64,000 nt of DNA from Candidatus Aegiribacteria sp. MLS_C (GCA_002030045.1 LQBI01000005.1:1-64000); one strand, 5' to 3'; shown: positions 42,916 to 54,056, counted from the stretch's first letter. The notes: generated by a model not told the origin, from the letters alone. Numbers and translations are program-made.

Positions 42916-43066
42916 GATGCACCTATAACATTGCAATGCATGTGAATCTACCTTCGTTACCGTGAAGGCCCTTCTGTTGGCACCGACCTTGCTCTTCATG
43001 GCAGTGCGTATGCAAACGAACAACCGGACAGACTGTCAACAGATGCAAAGGAAGGGAGAATATCAC

Positions 43067-43369
43067 ATGGGTGATCATAGGATTCGCCCGCTCTTCGATC
43101 GCGTTCTCATAAAGCGTGAAGAGCCAGCGGAGGTAGTCAAGGGCGGCATAGTCATCCCGGACACGGCCAAGGAAAAGCCCCTGGAAGGCGTCGTGGAGGC
43201 CGTTGGAGAAGGCAAGCGGAACGAAGCCGGAGACGGTTTCATTGCTCCTGTGGTAAAGAAGGGCGACCGCGTGCTGATCGGGAAGTATTCGGGCACCGAC
43301 GTCAAGGTGCTGGACGATGAATACGTGATAGTACGGGAGGATGACATCCTCGCCGTGCTCGACAAGTGA
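43067..43369 (+). CDS. groS: Co-chaperonin GroES
   Basis: 100 residues. Family motifs are [38 protein letters not shown] (mobile loop), [19 protein letters not shown] and the C-terminal [16 protein letters not shown] 43067 follows GAAGGGAGAA and gives the family N-terminus. It caps the GroEL ring encoded 17 bp downstream. Confidence 0.97.
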   Translation: MGDHRIRPLFDRVLIKREEPAEVVKGGIVIPDTAKEKPLEGVVEAVGEGKRNEAGDGFIAPVVKKGDRVLIGKYSGTDVKVLDDEYVIVREDDILAVLDK

Positions 43370-43380
43370 TCTGGAGGTAG

Positions 43381-45015
<1,635 letters not shown>

Positions 45016-45055
45016 ACCAGGTAGACAGCTCCGTGAAGCGGGGCTGCACACGAAA

Positions 45056-45088
45056 AGAGCCCCGGGCCGTCAAGGTCCGGGGCTTCTT
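45056..45088 (+). terminator. Rho-independent terminator after groEL
   Basis: Stem AGCCCCGG (45058-45065) pairs with CCGGGGCT (45077-45084), with AAAAG before and TCTTCC after. A second palindrome, CGGAGGGATCCCTCCG, lies just beyond at about 45105-45120, between the convergent groEL and TonB-like genes. Confidence 0.8.
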
Positions 45089-45133
45089 CCATATCCCGGG
45101 GACCGGAGGGATCCCTCCGTCCCTCGAAGGATC

Positions 45134-47017
45134 CTATTCCGGAGGCACCAGGTTTATTGGAACGGTCATCGGTATATTATCGGTCTGCTCACTTGAGGGT
45201 CCGAAGTTGAGCGACTGCACGGCGGCTCTGACAGACGGTTCCAGCGAACCGAGGCTCCCGCCTGCCGAGACGCTTACTCCCGATACCGAACCGCTGGGAG
45301 TGATGGAGAAGCTGACGTTGATGGTCCCGCCGGCGGTGGGGTTGGACCTGAGCAGGTCTTCGTACGCCCTCTTTATCCTCGTGATTATCATGTTGGTCTT
45401 GCGCCTTATGTCGCTCATGGTCCTGCCCTGGACGCCTATCTGGGAGCTGGAGGAATGCGCGGAGAAGGATACCTCCGCCGCTCTGTGGACCGCTTCGACC
45501 TCGCTGGAGGAGACTCCCTCGATGCTGGCGCTGGGACCTCCCCCCTCTCCGATGAGCCCGCTTATTCCGCCGGAGCCTCCCCCGCTTGCGCCTGCAACCA
45601 CCGCCTCGCCTCCGCCGCCGGAAACGAGTCCCGCCCCTGAGGACGCAGCAGCCTGAAGATCGGTGGCAATACCCGCGGAACCTCCCGTGCCTCCCGTGCC
45701 GTAAGCCGCGAAACCAATGCTCTGGAGAACGGCCTGGCCTGCTGCAGCACCATCTGAGGTGCCTCCCTCGGTGCCGCCGCCGCTGCCGGCGGGGCCTCCG
45801 CCGCCCTCTCCTACCGCCACGGTTTCCTCGCCGATGCTCATATCGGTAATGATCTCCTCGCCGATACCCTGGGTCTGGCGGTTCGAGCTTGCCAGTGTGG
45901 CCACCCTGGCGGTGGGAGCGGCCCTGAGCTTCTGCTCCTTCGTCTCGTTCACCACTGTGACGAACCTGTCGAAGACGGCTCCCGTGAGCAGGGCTACGGC
46001 GAGGCCCAGGCCCAGGATTATGGCTATCCTTCCGGATTCCTCCCGCTGGCCCTTCATCGCGATCGCCTCGTGAGGCCTGGTGGCGAAGTTCTCCCAGTCG
46101 TACTCCGGTGCGACGTACTTCTTCCTGGGGATCTCGGGTACCGCCTTCTCCTTCTCATCTTTCCTGCCGGGGACGGCATCCGGTTCGATGAAACTGAAGA
46201 AGATCTCCTTGTCGCCCAGGGTGAATACACCGTTGACACCCCTGTCGAAGACCCATACATAGGGTTCTCCGGGCTTCTCCTGCTGCATCAGGTTACGTTC
46301 GATAAGTGTATGGAAGGGGATCACGCTCCCCTTCACCTCCACCCCACCCTTTATACCGGGAATGAGCCGCATAATGTACTTGCTGCCCTGGGGTTCGAGC
46401 AGCGTATGGATCCTGGGAAGACCTATGCCCTTTGCGGTAACGGTGTTGTACTCGGCTTCGCCTACGGTCATGAGACCTGCATTAGGTACCAGCTCCTGTT
46501 TCCCATCGGGACTTTCCACAACGATCTTCAGAACCCTGTCGTCGCGCTTCTCCCCGGTTTCTGCGGCCGCCTTCTCAGGCTTCTGCTTCCTCTCCTTCTT
46601 CTCGGGAGGTTTCGAAACCATAGGGGGAGCTATGAAACCGAAATGGATGACGAAGGGTCCAGCCATTATCTGGCCCTGGTCCAGGTACTTGACGTTGAGC
46701 ATGTAGAAACCGTCGGGGTCCATGGGGAAGATGCCAAGGTCGCGCAGGTCGGAGAACTTGAGGGTGGTCCCGTCGATGGACTCTATGACAGCGTCCATGC
46801 TCTCCGCCATCCTGAGAAGCCATGTCTCCGAGTCCTCGCCCTGGGTGATGAGCACCATGCTGTCCGGAAGTCCGGATCCCTCGACCACGATGTTGTTGTT
46901 GTAGCCGATCCCCATCCTCACCGGCTCCCTGCCGGGGATGAGCTTGCCCACCACCTTGCCGTCTCGCATTATGGCGATGGCAAGTACTTTCCTCTCTTCG
47001 TTCCTTTCCGGCGTCAT
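45134..47017 (-). CDS. FHA-like/TonB-like envelope-spanning protein (GltG/AgmX-type)
   Basis: 627 residues. The cytoplasmic N-terminal part has two beta-rich, FHA-like segments: one near residues 10-130 (EPVRMGIGYNNNIVVEGSG), another near 162-278 (AGLMTVGEAEYNTVTAKGIG). They are joined by a charged Lys/Glu linker. One transmembrane helix is at about 330-350. The periplasmic part is a long Gly/Ser/Ala-rich flexible stretch (400-500) and a C-terminal TonB/TolA-like domain (535-627: KTNMIITRIKRAYEDLLRSN, VSFSITPSGSVSGVSV, VRAAVQSLNF). This matches GltG/AgmX-type proteins that couple TolQ/TolR motors to outer-membrane partners. It overlaps the ExbD gene upstream by 4 bp. Confidence 0.85.
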   Translation of the reverse strand: MTPERNEERKVLAIAIMRDGKVVGKLIPGREPVRMGIGYNNNIVVEGSGLPDSMVLITQGEDSETWLLRMAESMDAVIESIDGTTLKFSDLRDLGIFPMDPDGFYMLNVKYLDQGQIMAGPFVIHFGFIAPPMVSKPPEKKERKQKPEKAAAETGEKRDDRVLKIVVESPDGKQELVPNAGLMTVGEAEYNTVTAKGIGLPRIHTLLEPQGSKYIMRLIPGIKGGVEVKGSVIPFHTLIERNLMQQEKPGEPYVWVFDRGVNGVFTLGDKEIFFSFIEPDAVPGRKDEKEKAVPEIPRKKYVAPEYDWENFATRPHEAIAMKGQREESGRIAIILGLGLAVALLTGAVFDRFVTVVNETKEQKLRAAPTARVATLASSNRQTQGIGEEIITDMSIGEETVAVGEGGGGPAGSGGGTEGGTSDGAAAGQAVLQSIGFAAYGTGGTGGSAGIATDLQAAASSGAGLVSGGGGEAVVAGASGGGSGGISGLIGEGGGPSASIEGVSSSEVEAVHRAAEVSFSAHSSSSQIGVQGRTMSDIRRKTNMIITRIKRAYEDLLRSNPTAGGTINVSFSITPSGSVSGVSVSAGGSLGSLEPSVRAAVQSLNFGPSSEQTDNIPMTVPINLVPPE

Positions 47018-47556
47018 TCCACTTCGCCGCCTTCCTCGACCTTGATGACCGTGAGGTTCTGAGTGGGATACCCGGCTGCTGCGCAGCTGCTCATGACCCT
47101 CTGAAGGAGTATCGCCTGTATCGCCACGTCACCCTCTATGTTCACCTTCATCTCCTCGCCGTCTGTTATACCCCGCATGAGCCGGGTGTATTCCAGATGG
47201 TCGGAGAGACGGTCAACCAGGACGGGAATCGGATTGCCCCTGCTGAGTACTTCCCGGTCCACGTACACGACGGGTTCACCGTCGACTACGATGGCGTCGC
47301 CGGTAACGACTATCTCGAGGTTGAGCTGGACGCTCCGGTCGGACCTGGATTGCGGGAGCGTAAGAGCGTCGCTTACCGTTACTATCTGTCCCTCGGCGCT
47401 GTAGCTCTTGATCAGGAAGACCACAAGTATTGTGAACATGTCGATCATGGAGGTCAGGTTCAGACTGACCTTCTTGTCCTTGCCCCTGACCATTGCCTTG
47501 CTCTTCTTGTAGCCCAGCAGAAGGGGCAGATGTCTCTTCGAGGGAGCGCTGCTCAC
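47014..47556 (-). CDS. ExbD/TolR-family proton-channel protein with conserved Asp
   Basis: 180 residues with one transmembrane helix near 35-52. The motif KVSLNLTSMIDMFTILVVFL aligns with TolR EINIVPLLDVLLVLLLIF and keeps the proton-carrying Asp (residue 39). The periplasmic domain (VSDALTLPQSRSDRSVQLNL, VQAILLQRVM-like) is typical of the family. It should form the rotor/stator core with the TolQ-like protein. It ends by overlapping the TonB-like gene and lies 3 bp after the other ExbD gene. Confidence 0.9.
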   Translation of the reverse strand: MSSAPSKRHLPLLLGYKKSKAMVRGKDKKVSLNLTSMIDMFTILVVFLIKSYSAEGQIVTVSDALTLPQSRSDRSVQLNLEIVVTGDAIVVDGEPVVYVDREVLSRGNPIPVLVDRLSDHLEYTRLMRGITDGEEMKVNIEGDVAIQAILLQRVMSSCAAAGYPTQNLTVIKVEEGGEVE

Positions 47557-47559
47557 TGT

Positions 47560-48129
47560 CTACTCACCTCCTCCGGCGGAAGCGGCTTCCAGCTGGCTCT
47601 GGAGGACGCTGTAGGCCGCCACCTGAAGCCCGGGCTGGTCGAATCCGTGGTCCGCGCAGACATCTATGACCATGACGATATTGTCGTACCGGACGTTGTC
47701 CTCCGTGAGTATGGTGATCTTGTGGACCGGAATGGAGGCGAACTTCTGCTCCAGCTCCCGCCGGAATTCCGCCAGGGCCTCGGAAAGCGCTTCCAGATCG
47801 TAGGCGTTCACAAGCTGTCCGTCCCGGTATTCCTGCATGACATCGCATACCGGATTAGTACCGAAGACGGTGCCCAGGAACATCTGCCGACCGGTCATTA
47901 TCACCTTCGGCTGCAGCTGCTGCTCCTCCGACTGGGCAAGGCTTGTGGTCCCGGCCCCCGAAGTGCTGATGCCTTCCGTCGGGGCCATTTCGATTATCGC
48001 TATCTCCAGGAAGGAGGCACTGAGCAGCAGGAAGGGTATTATCACGCAGAAGAGGTTCATCACCGGGAGGAGATCGATCTCCGGTACATGCCTGATCCTG
48101 TGACTCCTGCCGGATGCCGGTTTCGCCAT
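47560..48129 (-). CDS. ExbD/TolR-family protein with Asn replacing the catalytic Asp
   Basis: 189 residues. The membrane segment reads VPEIDLLPVMNLFCVIIPFL (residues 15-34). Aligned to TolR EINIVPLLD, the channel Asp is Asn25, while the position normally Asn is Asp19. The rest of the protein has an ExbD-like periplasmic part (QEYRDGQLVNAYDLEALSEA, IPVHKITILTEDNVRYDNIV). It should therefore be unable to carry protons at the standard site and may act as a structural or asymmetric partner of the other ExbD. It overlaps the TolQ-like gene by one base (TGATG). Confidence 0.87.
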   Translation of the reverse strand: MAKPASGRSHRIRHVPEIDLLPVMNLFCVIIPFLLLSASFLEIAIIEMAPTEGISTSGAGTTSLAQSEEQQLQPKVIMTGRQMFLGTVFGTNPVCDVMQEYRDGQLVNAYDLEALSEALAEFRRELEQKFASIPVHKITILTEDNVRYDNIVMVIDVCADHGFDQPGLQVAAYSVLQSQLEAASAGGGE

Positions 48130-48992
48130 CAGGCTTCCTTCCTGGCCTGGGCCAGCATGTTGATGACCATGACCGAGTACCTGTCGATGTCATCCACGAG
48201 ACTGTCAGTCTTGGCGGTGAGGAAGGAATGTACCAGAAGCAGCGGTATCGCCGATATGAGTCCGAAGGCGGTGGTGTTCATTGCCATGGATATACCGTTG
48301 GCCAGCATTATGCTCTTCTCTGCCGGATCAGCTGCTCCCACCGCCTCGAAGGCGGCAATAAGACCAAAGATGGTTCCCAGGAGCCCGACCATTGTGGATA
48401 CGTTGGCAAGGGTGGCGAGGTAACCGGTACGGGCGTTCAGCCTTGGGAGTTCCGCCAGAGCCATCTCGTCCACGGCGTTCTGGATGTCCCTCTCGGTGTT
48501 CCTGTAGTTCCTCAGCGCCGCCTCGATGATACGGGCCAGCGGTGCGCTCCTGTCGGCACAGGATGCTATCGCCCCCTCGATGCTGCCCTTCCTGATCAGC
48601 TCGGCGATCCTGCCCATGAACTTCTCCGGTTTCATGTCCGCTATGCTGAAAAGGAAGATGAAACGCTCCACGGAGATGGCCACTCCCACCGCCAGGAACA
48701 GCAGGATGGCCCACATGGCAGGGCCTCCGTCGCGGAAGAACTTAGCGATATCCGAGAAGAGCCCTCCCTCCTCCATCTCCACTTCCGCTTCCTCACCGGT
48801 GTCCTGCATCGTTCCGGCTGCGTCATCCGGCTCCTGGACGGGTTCGGCCGCAACGGTGTCCTCTACCGCAGTCGCGGTGGTGTCGACTCCAAGGCTGTCA
48901 ACGGCAGTTTCGTCCGGCTGCTGCGCCATGGATGCCGCGCATATGACGAGCAGGGAAACAGTGAGCAGGAACGGAAGTGTGAACCCTTTCAT
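48129..48992 (-). CDS. TolQ/ExbB/MotA-family proton channel with N-terminal periplasmic extension
   Basis: 287 residues. A signal-like hydrophobic N-terminus (FTLPFLLTVSLLVICAASMA) and a long acidic stretch to about residue 88 precede the channel domain. Transmembrane helices are at about 92-115, 190-217 and 235-257. Motifs YLATLANVSTMVGLLGTIFG and MNTTAFGLISAIPLLLVH match ExbB/TolQ, including the Thr residues lining the channel. With the two ExbD proteins it forms a proton-driven motor. The start has GAGGAGAT about 5 nt upstream. Confidence 0.93.
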   Translation of the reverse strand: MKGFTLPFLLTVSLLVICAASMAQQPDETAVDSLGVDTTATAVEDTVAAEPVQEPDDAAGTMQDTGEEAEVEMEEGGLFSDIAKFFRDGGPAMWAILLFLAVGVAISVERFIFLFSIADMKPEKFMGRIAELIRKGSIEGAIASCADRSAPLARIIEAALRNYRNTERDIQNAVDEMALAELPRLNARTGYLATLANVSTMVGLLGTIFGLIAAFEAVGAADPAEKSIMLANGISMAMNTTAFGLISAIPLLLVHSFLTAKTDSLVDDIDRYSVMVINMLAQARKEA

Positions 48993-49024
48993 CTACGATC
49001 TCCTCTCGAGTGTCAGGATCGGCG

Positions 49025-49516
49025 TCATCTGCCGACCAGGTCAAGCACCAGGTTGCCCACCAGGTCGAGACCCGCGGCAACGCCGAATATCAGACCCTGT
49101 TCATCGTCATTCTGATAATATCTATATACCGAGAGACTACCAAGTACCGCCACGGAACCGTACCTTATCCAGGCTGGAAAGACTATCATCTCCCTTCCAG
49201 CACCGATAGGCGGTTCGTCCGAGAAGGCTCCCGGGTATACAGGTCTTATGACATCCTCTATGAAGCTCCTCTCGAGGAGCACGTTGCGAAGACTGGGTGT
49301 AGCCTTCAGCATCATGAAGAGTGCCTGGGGGGTCCTGAGCTCACCCCGGATGGTTATCTCCTCCAGGACCAGCCTGCCCCCCTCCCAGGTCGCTCCGCTC
49401 TCGTCCATGTCCACCTGAGCATGAATAACGGAAGCCATCAGCAGGACCGCGGCGATGACCGGGTTCAGGCGACGGCGGAGGGCAGACCGGAAACCGAAAG
49501 GTGTCAGAACGGCCAT
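49025..49516 (-). CDS. Secreted protein of the motor cluster, unknown family
   Basis: 163 residues with a basic, hydrophobic signal (RRRLNPVIAAVLLMASVIHA). The mature part contains EGGRLVLEEITIRGELRTPQ, recalling a short POTRA- or TonB-box-like strand, and a C-terminal hydrophobic stretch (GLIFGVAAGLDLVGNLVLDL) that may be membrane-associated. It overlaps the TPR gene end by 13 bp and precedes the TolQ-like gene by 32 bp, so it belongs to the same operon. Its role is not known. Confidence 0.7.
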   Translation of the reverse strand: MAVLTPFGFRSALRRRLNPVIAAVLLMASVIHAQVDMDESGATWEGGRLVLEEITIRGELRTPQALFMMLKATPSLRNVLLERSFIEDVIRPVYPGAFSDEPPIGAGREMIVFPAWIRYGSVAVLGSLSVYRYYQNDDEQGLIFGVAAGLDLVGNLVLDLVGR

Positions 49517-52500
49517 AGGAAGCAGCCTCCTCCCCCTTCTTCCTCCTCATCCTCCCGGCGGTAGTAATCCGGATCCATGAGCCCGGTATCGGCTCCCTGA
49601 TCATCGAACCCGGAAGATCCTTCCTCATTCAGCTGGTCTTCCGTACCGACCCCCTCCTCCGGGGATACGGAAGTTGAATCCGTCACCAGGGTCGTGTCTG
49701 AAGAAGCCGGAGAATAGCCGATATCCACGCTGGCTCCCGGCAGGAGCAGGTCAAGGCCTGTGGCTATCGAGTCGGTGTGTTCGGTCCTGATCCCATTTGT
49801 GACCGCAAGCTGGAGACCGTTCTGGTAGGTGGAGGTAGCCCTCTGAATGTAAGTGTCGTAAGCCTCCAGGAGAGTGTTGTAGAAGGCCTCCTCCCCATCC
49901 GGTGTCAGACCCTCCGGTGCATCCATGAATCCCACCGTGTTCGCGAAGTCCTCCTGCAGCTTCCCTATCCTGAGCACCGCCCTGAAGACGTAATCGTCGT
50001 CCAGGTAGGTGAATGTACGGTTGTAGCTGGCAACGGCGCCGTTGAAAAGCTGTGTCTTGACCTCCACGTTATCCGTGTCCACCGGTGTCAGGGCGTAGTA
50101 GTCCCTGGAGGCCAGCTCCCCCATGTGATAGGCAGCCATGGCCGGGTAGGTGACCCTGCCGTCACGGTACTGGTCGTATATCGCCATGCAGCTCTCGAAA
50201 CTGCTCCTGGCGAGATTCAGATTGCCCCGGTCGTAGTTGTACTTACCGATCTTCGCATATGCCTCGGTCACCGCTGCAGCTGTGCCGGCGCCCTCGTCGG
50301 CTATCCTCTGGTATACTCCAATGGCCAGCTCTTCGCTGCCCGCCTCCTCGTAGCTTCCGGCCGCACTGGCCAGGGCGGCGTTAATGTCCGTAGCCCCCGG
50401 GTACCTGTCGTAGGCTTCCAGGTAGAGCTGCGCGGCCCTTGCGTACTGCTGGTCCTCCCTCAGGAGATAGGCTGCCCTGAGCAGTCCCGCGGGAGCGTTC
50501 TCGTAACCGGGATAGGTATCGGCAAGTTCCTGGAAGAGCCTGACCGCGTCATTGATGGAACCGGCTTTGCCGTAGGTCTCCGCAGCGTCGTACATGGCCA
50601 CCGGCGCTACTTCCGTCCCGGCGTGCTCCATGGCGGTCTCCTCCCATCTCCTGGCGGCGGCCATGAGGTCCTCCACGCTCTCGCTCTCAGCCAGCGAAGC
50701 TGCATCGTTGTAGGCGGAGGAAGCCGCCAGGTACTCGATGTCGGCACCCAGGTCCTCTCCGCTTGCAGCTGCGGCGCCGGCGGCGTTCCCGTACCAGTCC
50801 TCCGCCTCTGAGTACATCTCCTCCTGCTGGTAGGAATCGGCTATGAACTTGGCGGCCCTGGCCTCGTACCCGGAACCCCTGTAGTCGTCGTAGATCATGC
50901 CGAAGAGTTCCCTGGCGGCTTCGAACTGCCCGACGTTGTAGAACTTGGGTGCAGCCGCCCAGAGGAAGAAGGCTGCATTCTCGCCGTCCGGGTACAGCTG
51001 ATGGTAGAGCATGGCGGTCTCCCGCAGCTTCTCCCTGGTGCCGAGACTGTCGATCCCCGGTGTCTCCTCGTAGGCTATGAGGTATGACGAGAAGGCGTTG
51101 TTCAGGGCGTCCTCCTGCCTGACGAAGGAAGTGCTGTCCATTGCTACGGCGTAGTATACGTCGCCGGCCCTCATGTACTCACCTGTATGGTAGAGGGCGT
51201 CACCGAGGTAGAACTGGTACTCGTACCTCTTTCCCGAAGCCGGGAACTGCTGGAGGTAGTTCTCTATCCTCTCTATGAGGGCCTCGTTGACCTCTCTGTA
51301 GGCGACCGGGTCCTCCCTTGCGGCAACGGTCTGCTCCAGGTAGTACTGGATGGCCTCCTCGAAGGATGCTCCTCTGAGGGAATCGGCCAGGGACACGGCC
51401 GAGCTGTCCCCCACGTTCATGTACCAGTCGCCGTCCCTTCCGTATGCCGCCACCAGCATGTCCCGGGCGTCGGCGGCCCGGGCGAACTCGCCCAGTTCCT
51501 CGTAAGCCTGGGCTATCCTCAGCTGGTGGACCGGCGCCCTGGTGCTGTAGGGATCCTGATCCAGGAGTGCCTCGTAGGCATCTATGGAGGTGTACCAGTT
51601 GGTCATCTCTCCCGATATCTCGGCCATCATGCCGAGAACGCTGATGGTGGTGACCGAATCGTCAAGGTCCTTCAGGAAATCCACCGCCACCGGTACTGCG
51701 GAGCTTGACATATCGTTCATCTCCAGGAAGTCGTAGGCCATGTATTCCCTTGCCTCGTTGAGGATCCTGATGTCGCCGCGCCTGCGTATCCCGAGACTGT
51801 CGATCCTCATGTTGTCCCTGAGGAGGTAGGCGAAGGTCGCGACGGACCTCTCGAAGTCCTTCTCCAGGTAGAGGGTCCACCCCAGCTTGTAGAGACCGTG
51901 CTGGAAAAGGTTCGGACTGCTGCCCGGGTAGTCCAGTATACGCTCGAAGTAGACCAGGGCCGAATCGTAGGCCAGCATGTCGAAGTAGAAGTTGCCCACC
52001 CTTATGTTGCATTCCGCCGCCAGTTCGCTTCCTGGGTAATCCTGAAGGAGGGTCCTGTAATTATCCACCGCACCCTCGAAATCCATCATTGATTCCAGGC
52101 AGTAGCCCATGGAATAGAGGGCCACATCCTCCACCTCGCTGCCCGGGTATTCCGTCAGTATCTTCTCGTAGAGTTCTATGGACCTGGAATAGTCCTCGGG
52201 CACGTACTCCCCCGTTCCCGCCGCCGCCTGCCGCTGGCTGTGCTGCAGGTTGTCTATGTCGTAATAGAGCTGAGCCAGCCTCACCAGGACGTCGGGTATG
52301 AACCTGGAATCAGGATAGCTGGCAAGGTAGTCCTCGAAGTAGCCGGCGCACTCCAGCGCGGCCTCGTCGATCCTCCTGTTCAGCCCCTGTATCTCCCTGG
52401 ACCTCATCGTGTCCAGCGCCGCGGCGCCCGCGGTGTCACCCTCCGCCAGTGCCTCCTCGATGGCGTTCCTGTAGTAGCCTCCAAGGTACTCTATGGAATC

Positions 52501-54036
52501 CCGCTTCAGTTCCCTCTCCATGAAGGTCGCCACCGCTATTCCGTACTGCGTCTCCTGCACCCAGTTGTGCTGGGTCGTCATGCCTCCCTCGAACTTGGAG
52601 GCGAGGTCCTGCAGTGCCAGGCGTATCCGCTCCACCTCACCCTCCACCCTGGCCAGGTCCTGCCTTTCCTCCTCGGTGCCTGTGGGCCGGGAGGTCTCCA
52701 TCAGGTCTCCCACGGCCAGCGCAAGGACCTCGGTCTGGCTCCGGCTCTGCTGTATCAGGCGGGCAAGCTCCTGCGCCATGGTCTCGGTATCCATCTCCAT
52801 GGGAAGGGAAAGCACAGATTCCAGGTATCCTATCTCCGCGAAGAGTTCCCTGATGAAGGCTTCCTCCTCCTCGATCATCTCCACCAGCTCGAGATCACCC
52901 TGAGTGTAGGCCTCCTCCTTCAGCTCCGACAGACCCAGCCTGATCCGGTCGAGACGCTCACGCTCCAGCTCGAACTCGTCCCTTGTGGTCTCCCCTTCGG
53001 AAAGGAACAGGTCGTAGTAGTCATCCGTCTCGCCGTACTCCCTGAGCAGGTCCTGGTACATCCTCACCGCTATGTCTATGTCCTCGGCGCCGAGGGCGCA
53101 GTTGGCCTGGGCAAGTTCGAACTCCGAAACCAGTTCCGAGTTGGGAACCTCCTCGAGTACCATTTCGGCCAGGTTGTAGGCTTCCTGGTATTCCTCCTGC
53201 ATCATGAGGGTCCATACCTTGCCCAGCATGGCTATGTCGTAATAGGAGCTGAAGGGCGAAACCTTCGAGTAGAGCTGCAGAGCCTCTTCGAGATCGTCTC
53301 TCTCGTCAACGAGTATCTGGGCCAGGGCTATTCGCGCCCTGTCCGCCAGGTCGGTCTCGCTGGAGGAATGTCCCGAGCCCTCTATGATCCCCTCCAGGGC
53401 CGATATGGCCGCGTCCGTGTCCCCCTCCTCCACGTAGGACACCGCTTCCAGATACTCCGATAGAACGTGATAGTCGCTGGACGGGAGCACGTTCCCGTAG
53501 AGGACCCTTGAACCGGCGAACTCCCCCTTGTTGTACGTTGAAAGACCCGCGGCTATGAACGCGAGATCGATGTACTCGTACGCCGGGGCAGCCTGCCGGA
53601 GGTCCTGGAAGTAGCGTAGGGCACCGTCGTAGTCCTGCAGTTCGAAGGATATCAGTTCCAGCCTGAACAGCGCATCCTCGTAATAATCGGATGCGGGGAA
53701 GTTTTCCACCACCGACTGGTACGCGTCCATGGCCCACACTATGGAGCCGGAGTTGTAGAGCTCCTCTCCCAGCAGGTAGGCACTCTCCGCGTTGGAGAGC
53801 ATGGCATGGAGTCTTCTTAGCTGGACCAGCTCGGTCATGAGCGCGTCCAGCCTCTCCTCTTCCCTTTCGATCTGGGTCTCGATCTCCTCCAGCTCGGCGG
53901 CCGCCCTTGCCATCAGATCGCTGGTGAGATCGGAGGGGTCCTCCAGAGCAGTCTCCGGAGCCGCTGCGTCACCGGGCTGGGAATGCGCCGCACCCGACAG
54001 AAGCAGAACCATCAGCGGGATCAGCAGGAGCTTCAT
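49504..54036 (-). CDS. Giant periplasmic TPR protein of the motor cluster
   Basis: 1510 residues with a cleavable signal (LLLIPLMVLLLSGAAHS). A coiled coil spans about residues 40-75 (AAELEEIETQIEREEERLDA), then many TPR repeats in blocks (AMDAYQSVVENFPASDYYED, DFEGAVDNYRTLLQDYPGSE, RLFQELADTYPGYENAPAGL). A second coiled-coil block lies near 365-490. The tail is acidic, then RREDEEEEGGGGCFLWPF, a curious Cys-containing aromatic end. Large TPR proteins accompany TolQ/TolR motors in Myxococcus gliding (GltE/AgmU-type), and this is probably the scaffold here. It lies between the barrel protein gene (20-bp gap) and the small secreted protein gene. Confidence 0.87.
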   Translation of the reverse strand: MKLLLIPLMVLLLSGAAHSQPGDAAAPETALEDPSDLTSDLMARAAAELEEIETQIEREEERLDALMTELVQLRRLHAMLSNAESAYLLGEELYNSGSIVWAMDAYQSVVENFPASDYYEDALFRLELISFELQDYDGALRYFQDLRQAAPAYEYIDLAFIAAGLSTYNKGEFAGSRVLYGNVLPSSDYHVLSEYLEAVSYVEEGDTDAAISALEGIIEGSGHSSSETDLADRARIALAQILVDERDDLEEALQLYSKVSPFSSYYDIAMLGKVWTLMMQEEYQEAYNLAEMVLEEVPNSELVSEFELAQANCALGAEDIDIAVRMYQDLLREYGETDDYYDLFLSEGETTRDEFELERERLDRIRLGLSELKEEAYTQGDLELVEMIEEEEAFIRELFAEIGYLESVLSLPMEMDTETMAQELARLIQQSRSQTEVLALAVGDLMETSRPTGTEEERQDLARVEGEVERIRLALQDLASKFEGGMTTQHNWVQETQYGIAVATFMERELKRDSIEYLGGYYRNAIEEALAEGDTAGAAALDTMRSREIQGLNRRIDEAALECAGYFEDYLASYPDSRFIPDVLVRLAQLYYDIDNLQHSQRQAAAGTGEYVPEDYSRSIELYEKILTEYPGSEVEDVALYSMGYCLESMMDFEGAVDNYRTLLQDYPGSELAAECNIRVGNFYFDMLAYDSALVYFERILDYPGSSPNLFQHGLYKLGWTLYLEKDFERSVATFAYLLRDNMRIDSLGIRRRGDIRILNEAREYMAYDFLEMNDMSSSAVPVAVDFLKDLDDSVTTISVLGMMAEISGEMTNWYTSIDAYEALLDQDPYSTRAPVHQLRIAQAYEELGEFARAADARDMLVAAYGRDGDWYMNVGDSSAVSLADSLRGASFEEAIQYYLEQTVAAREDPVAYREVNEALIERIENYLQQFPASGKRYEYQFYLGDALYHTGEYMRAGDVYYAVAMDSTSFVRQEDALNNAFSSYLIAYEETPGIDSLGTREKLRETAMLYHQLYPDGENAAFFLWAAAPKFYNVGQFEAARELFGMIYDDYRGSGYEARAAKFIADSYQQEEMYSEAEDWYGNAAGAAAASGEDLGADIEYLAASSAYNDAASLAESESVEDLMAAARRWEETAMEHAGTEVAPVAMYDAAETYGKAGSINDAVRLFQELADTYPGYENAPAGLLRAAYLLREDQQYARAAQLYLEAYDRYPGATDINAALASAAGSYEEAGSEELAIGVYQRIADEGAGTAAAVTEAYAKIGKYNYDRGNLNLARSSFESCMAIYDQYRDGRVTYPAMAAYHMGELASRDYYALTPVDTDNVEVKTQLFNGAVASYNRTFTYLDDDYVFRAVLRIGKLQEDFANTVGFMDAPEGLTPDGEEAFYNTLLEAYDTYIQRATSTYQNGLQLAVTNGIRTEHTDSIATGLDLLLPGASVDIGYSPASSDTTLVTDSTSVSPEEGVGTEDQLNEEGSSGFDDQGADTGLMDPDYYRREDEEEEGGGGCFLWPF

Positions 54037-54056
54037 CTCAAAAGGCCTTTTTCTCG

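Noticed and set aside
53881-53905. A roughly 15-base match (TCCTCCAGCTCGGCG) between the duplicated spacer and the TPR gene, as a possible self-target
   Set aside because: The match covers under half the spacer, includes a repeat base, and falls in common Glu/Leu codons; too short to call a protospacer.
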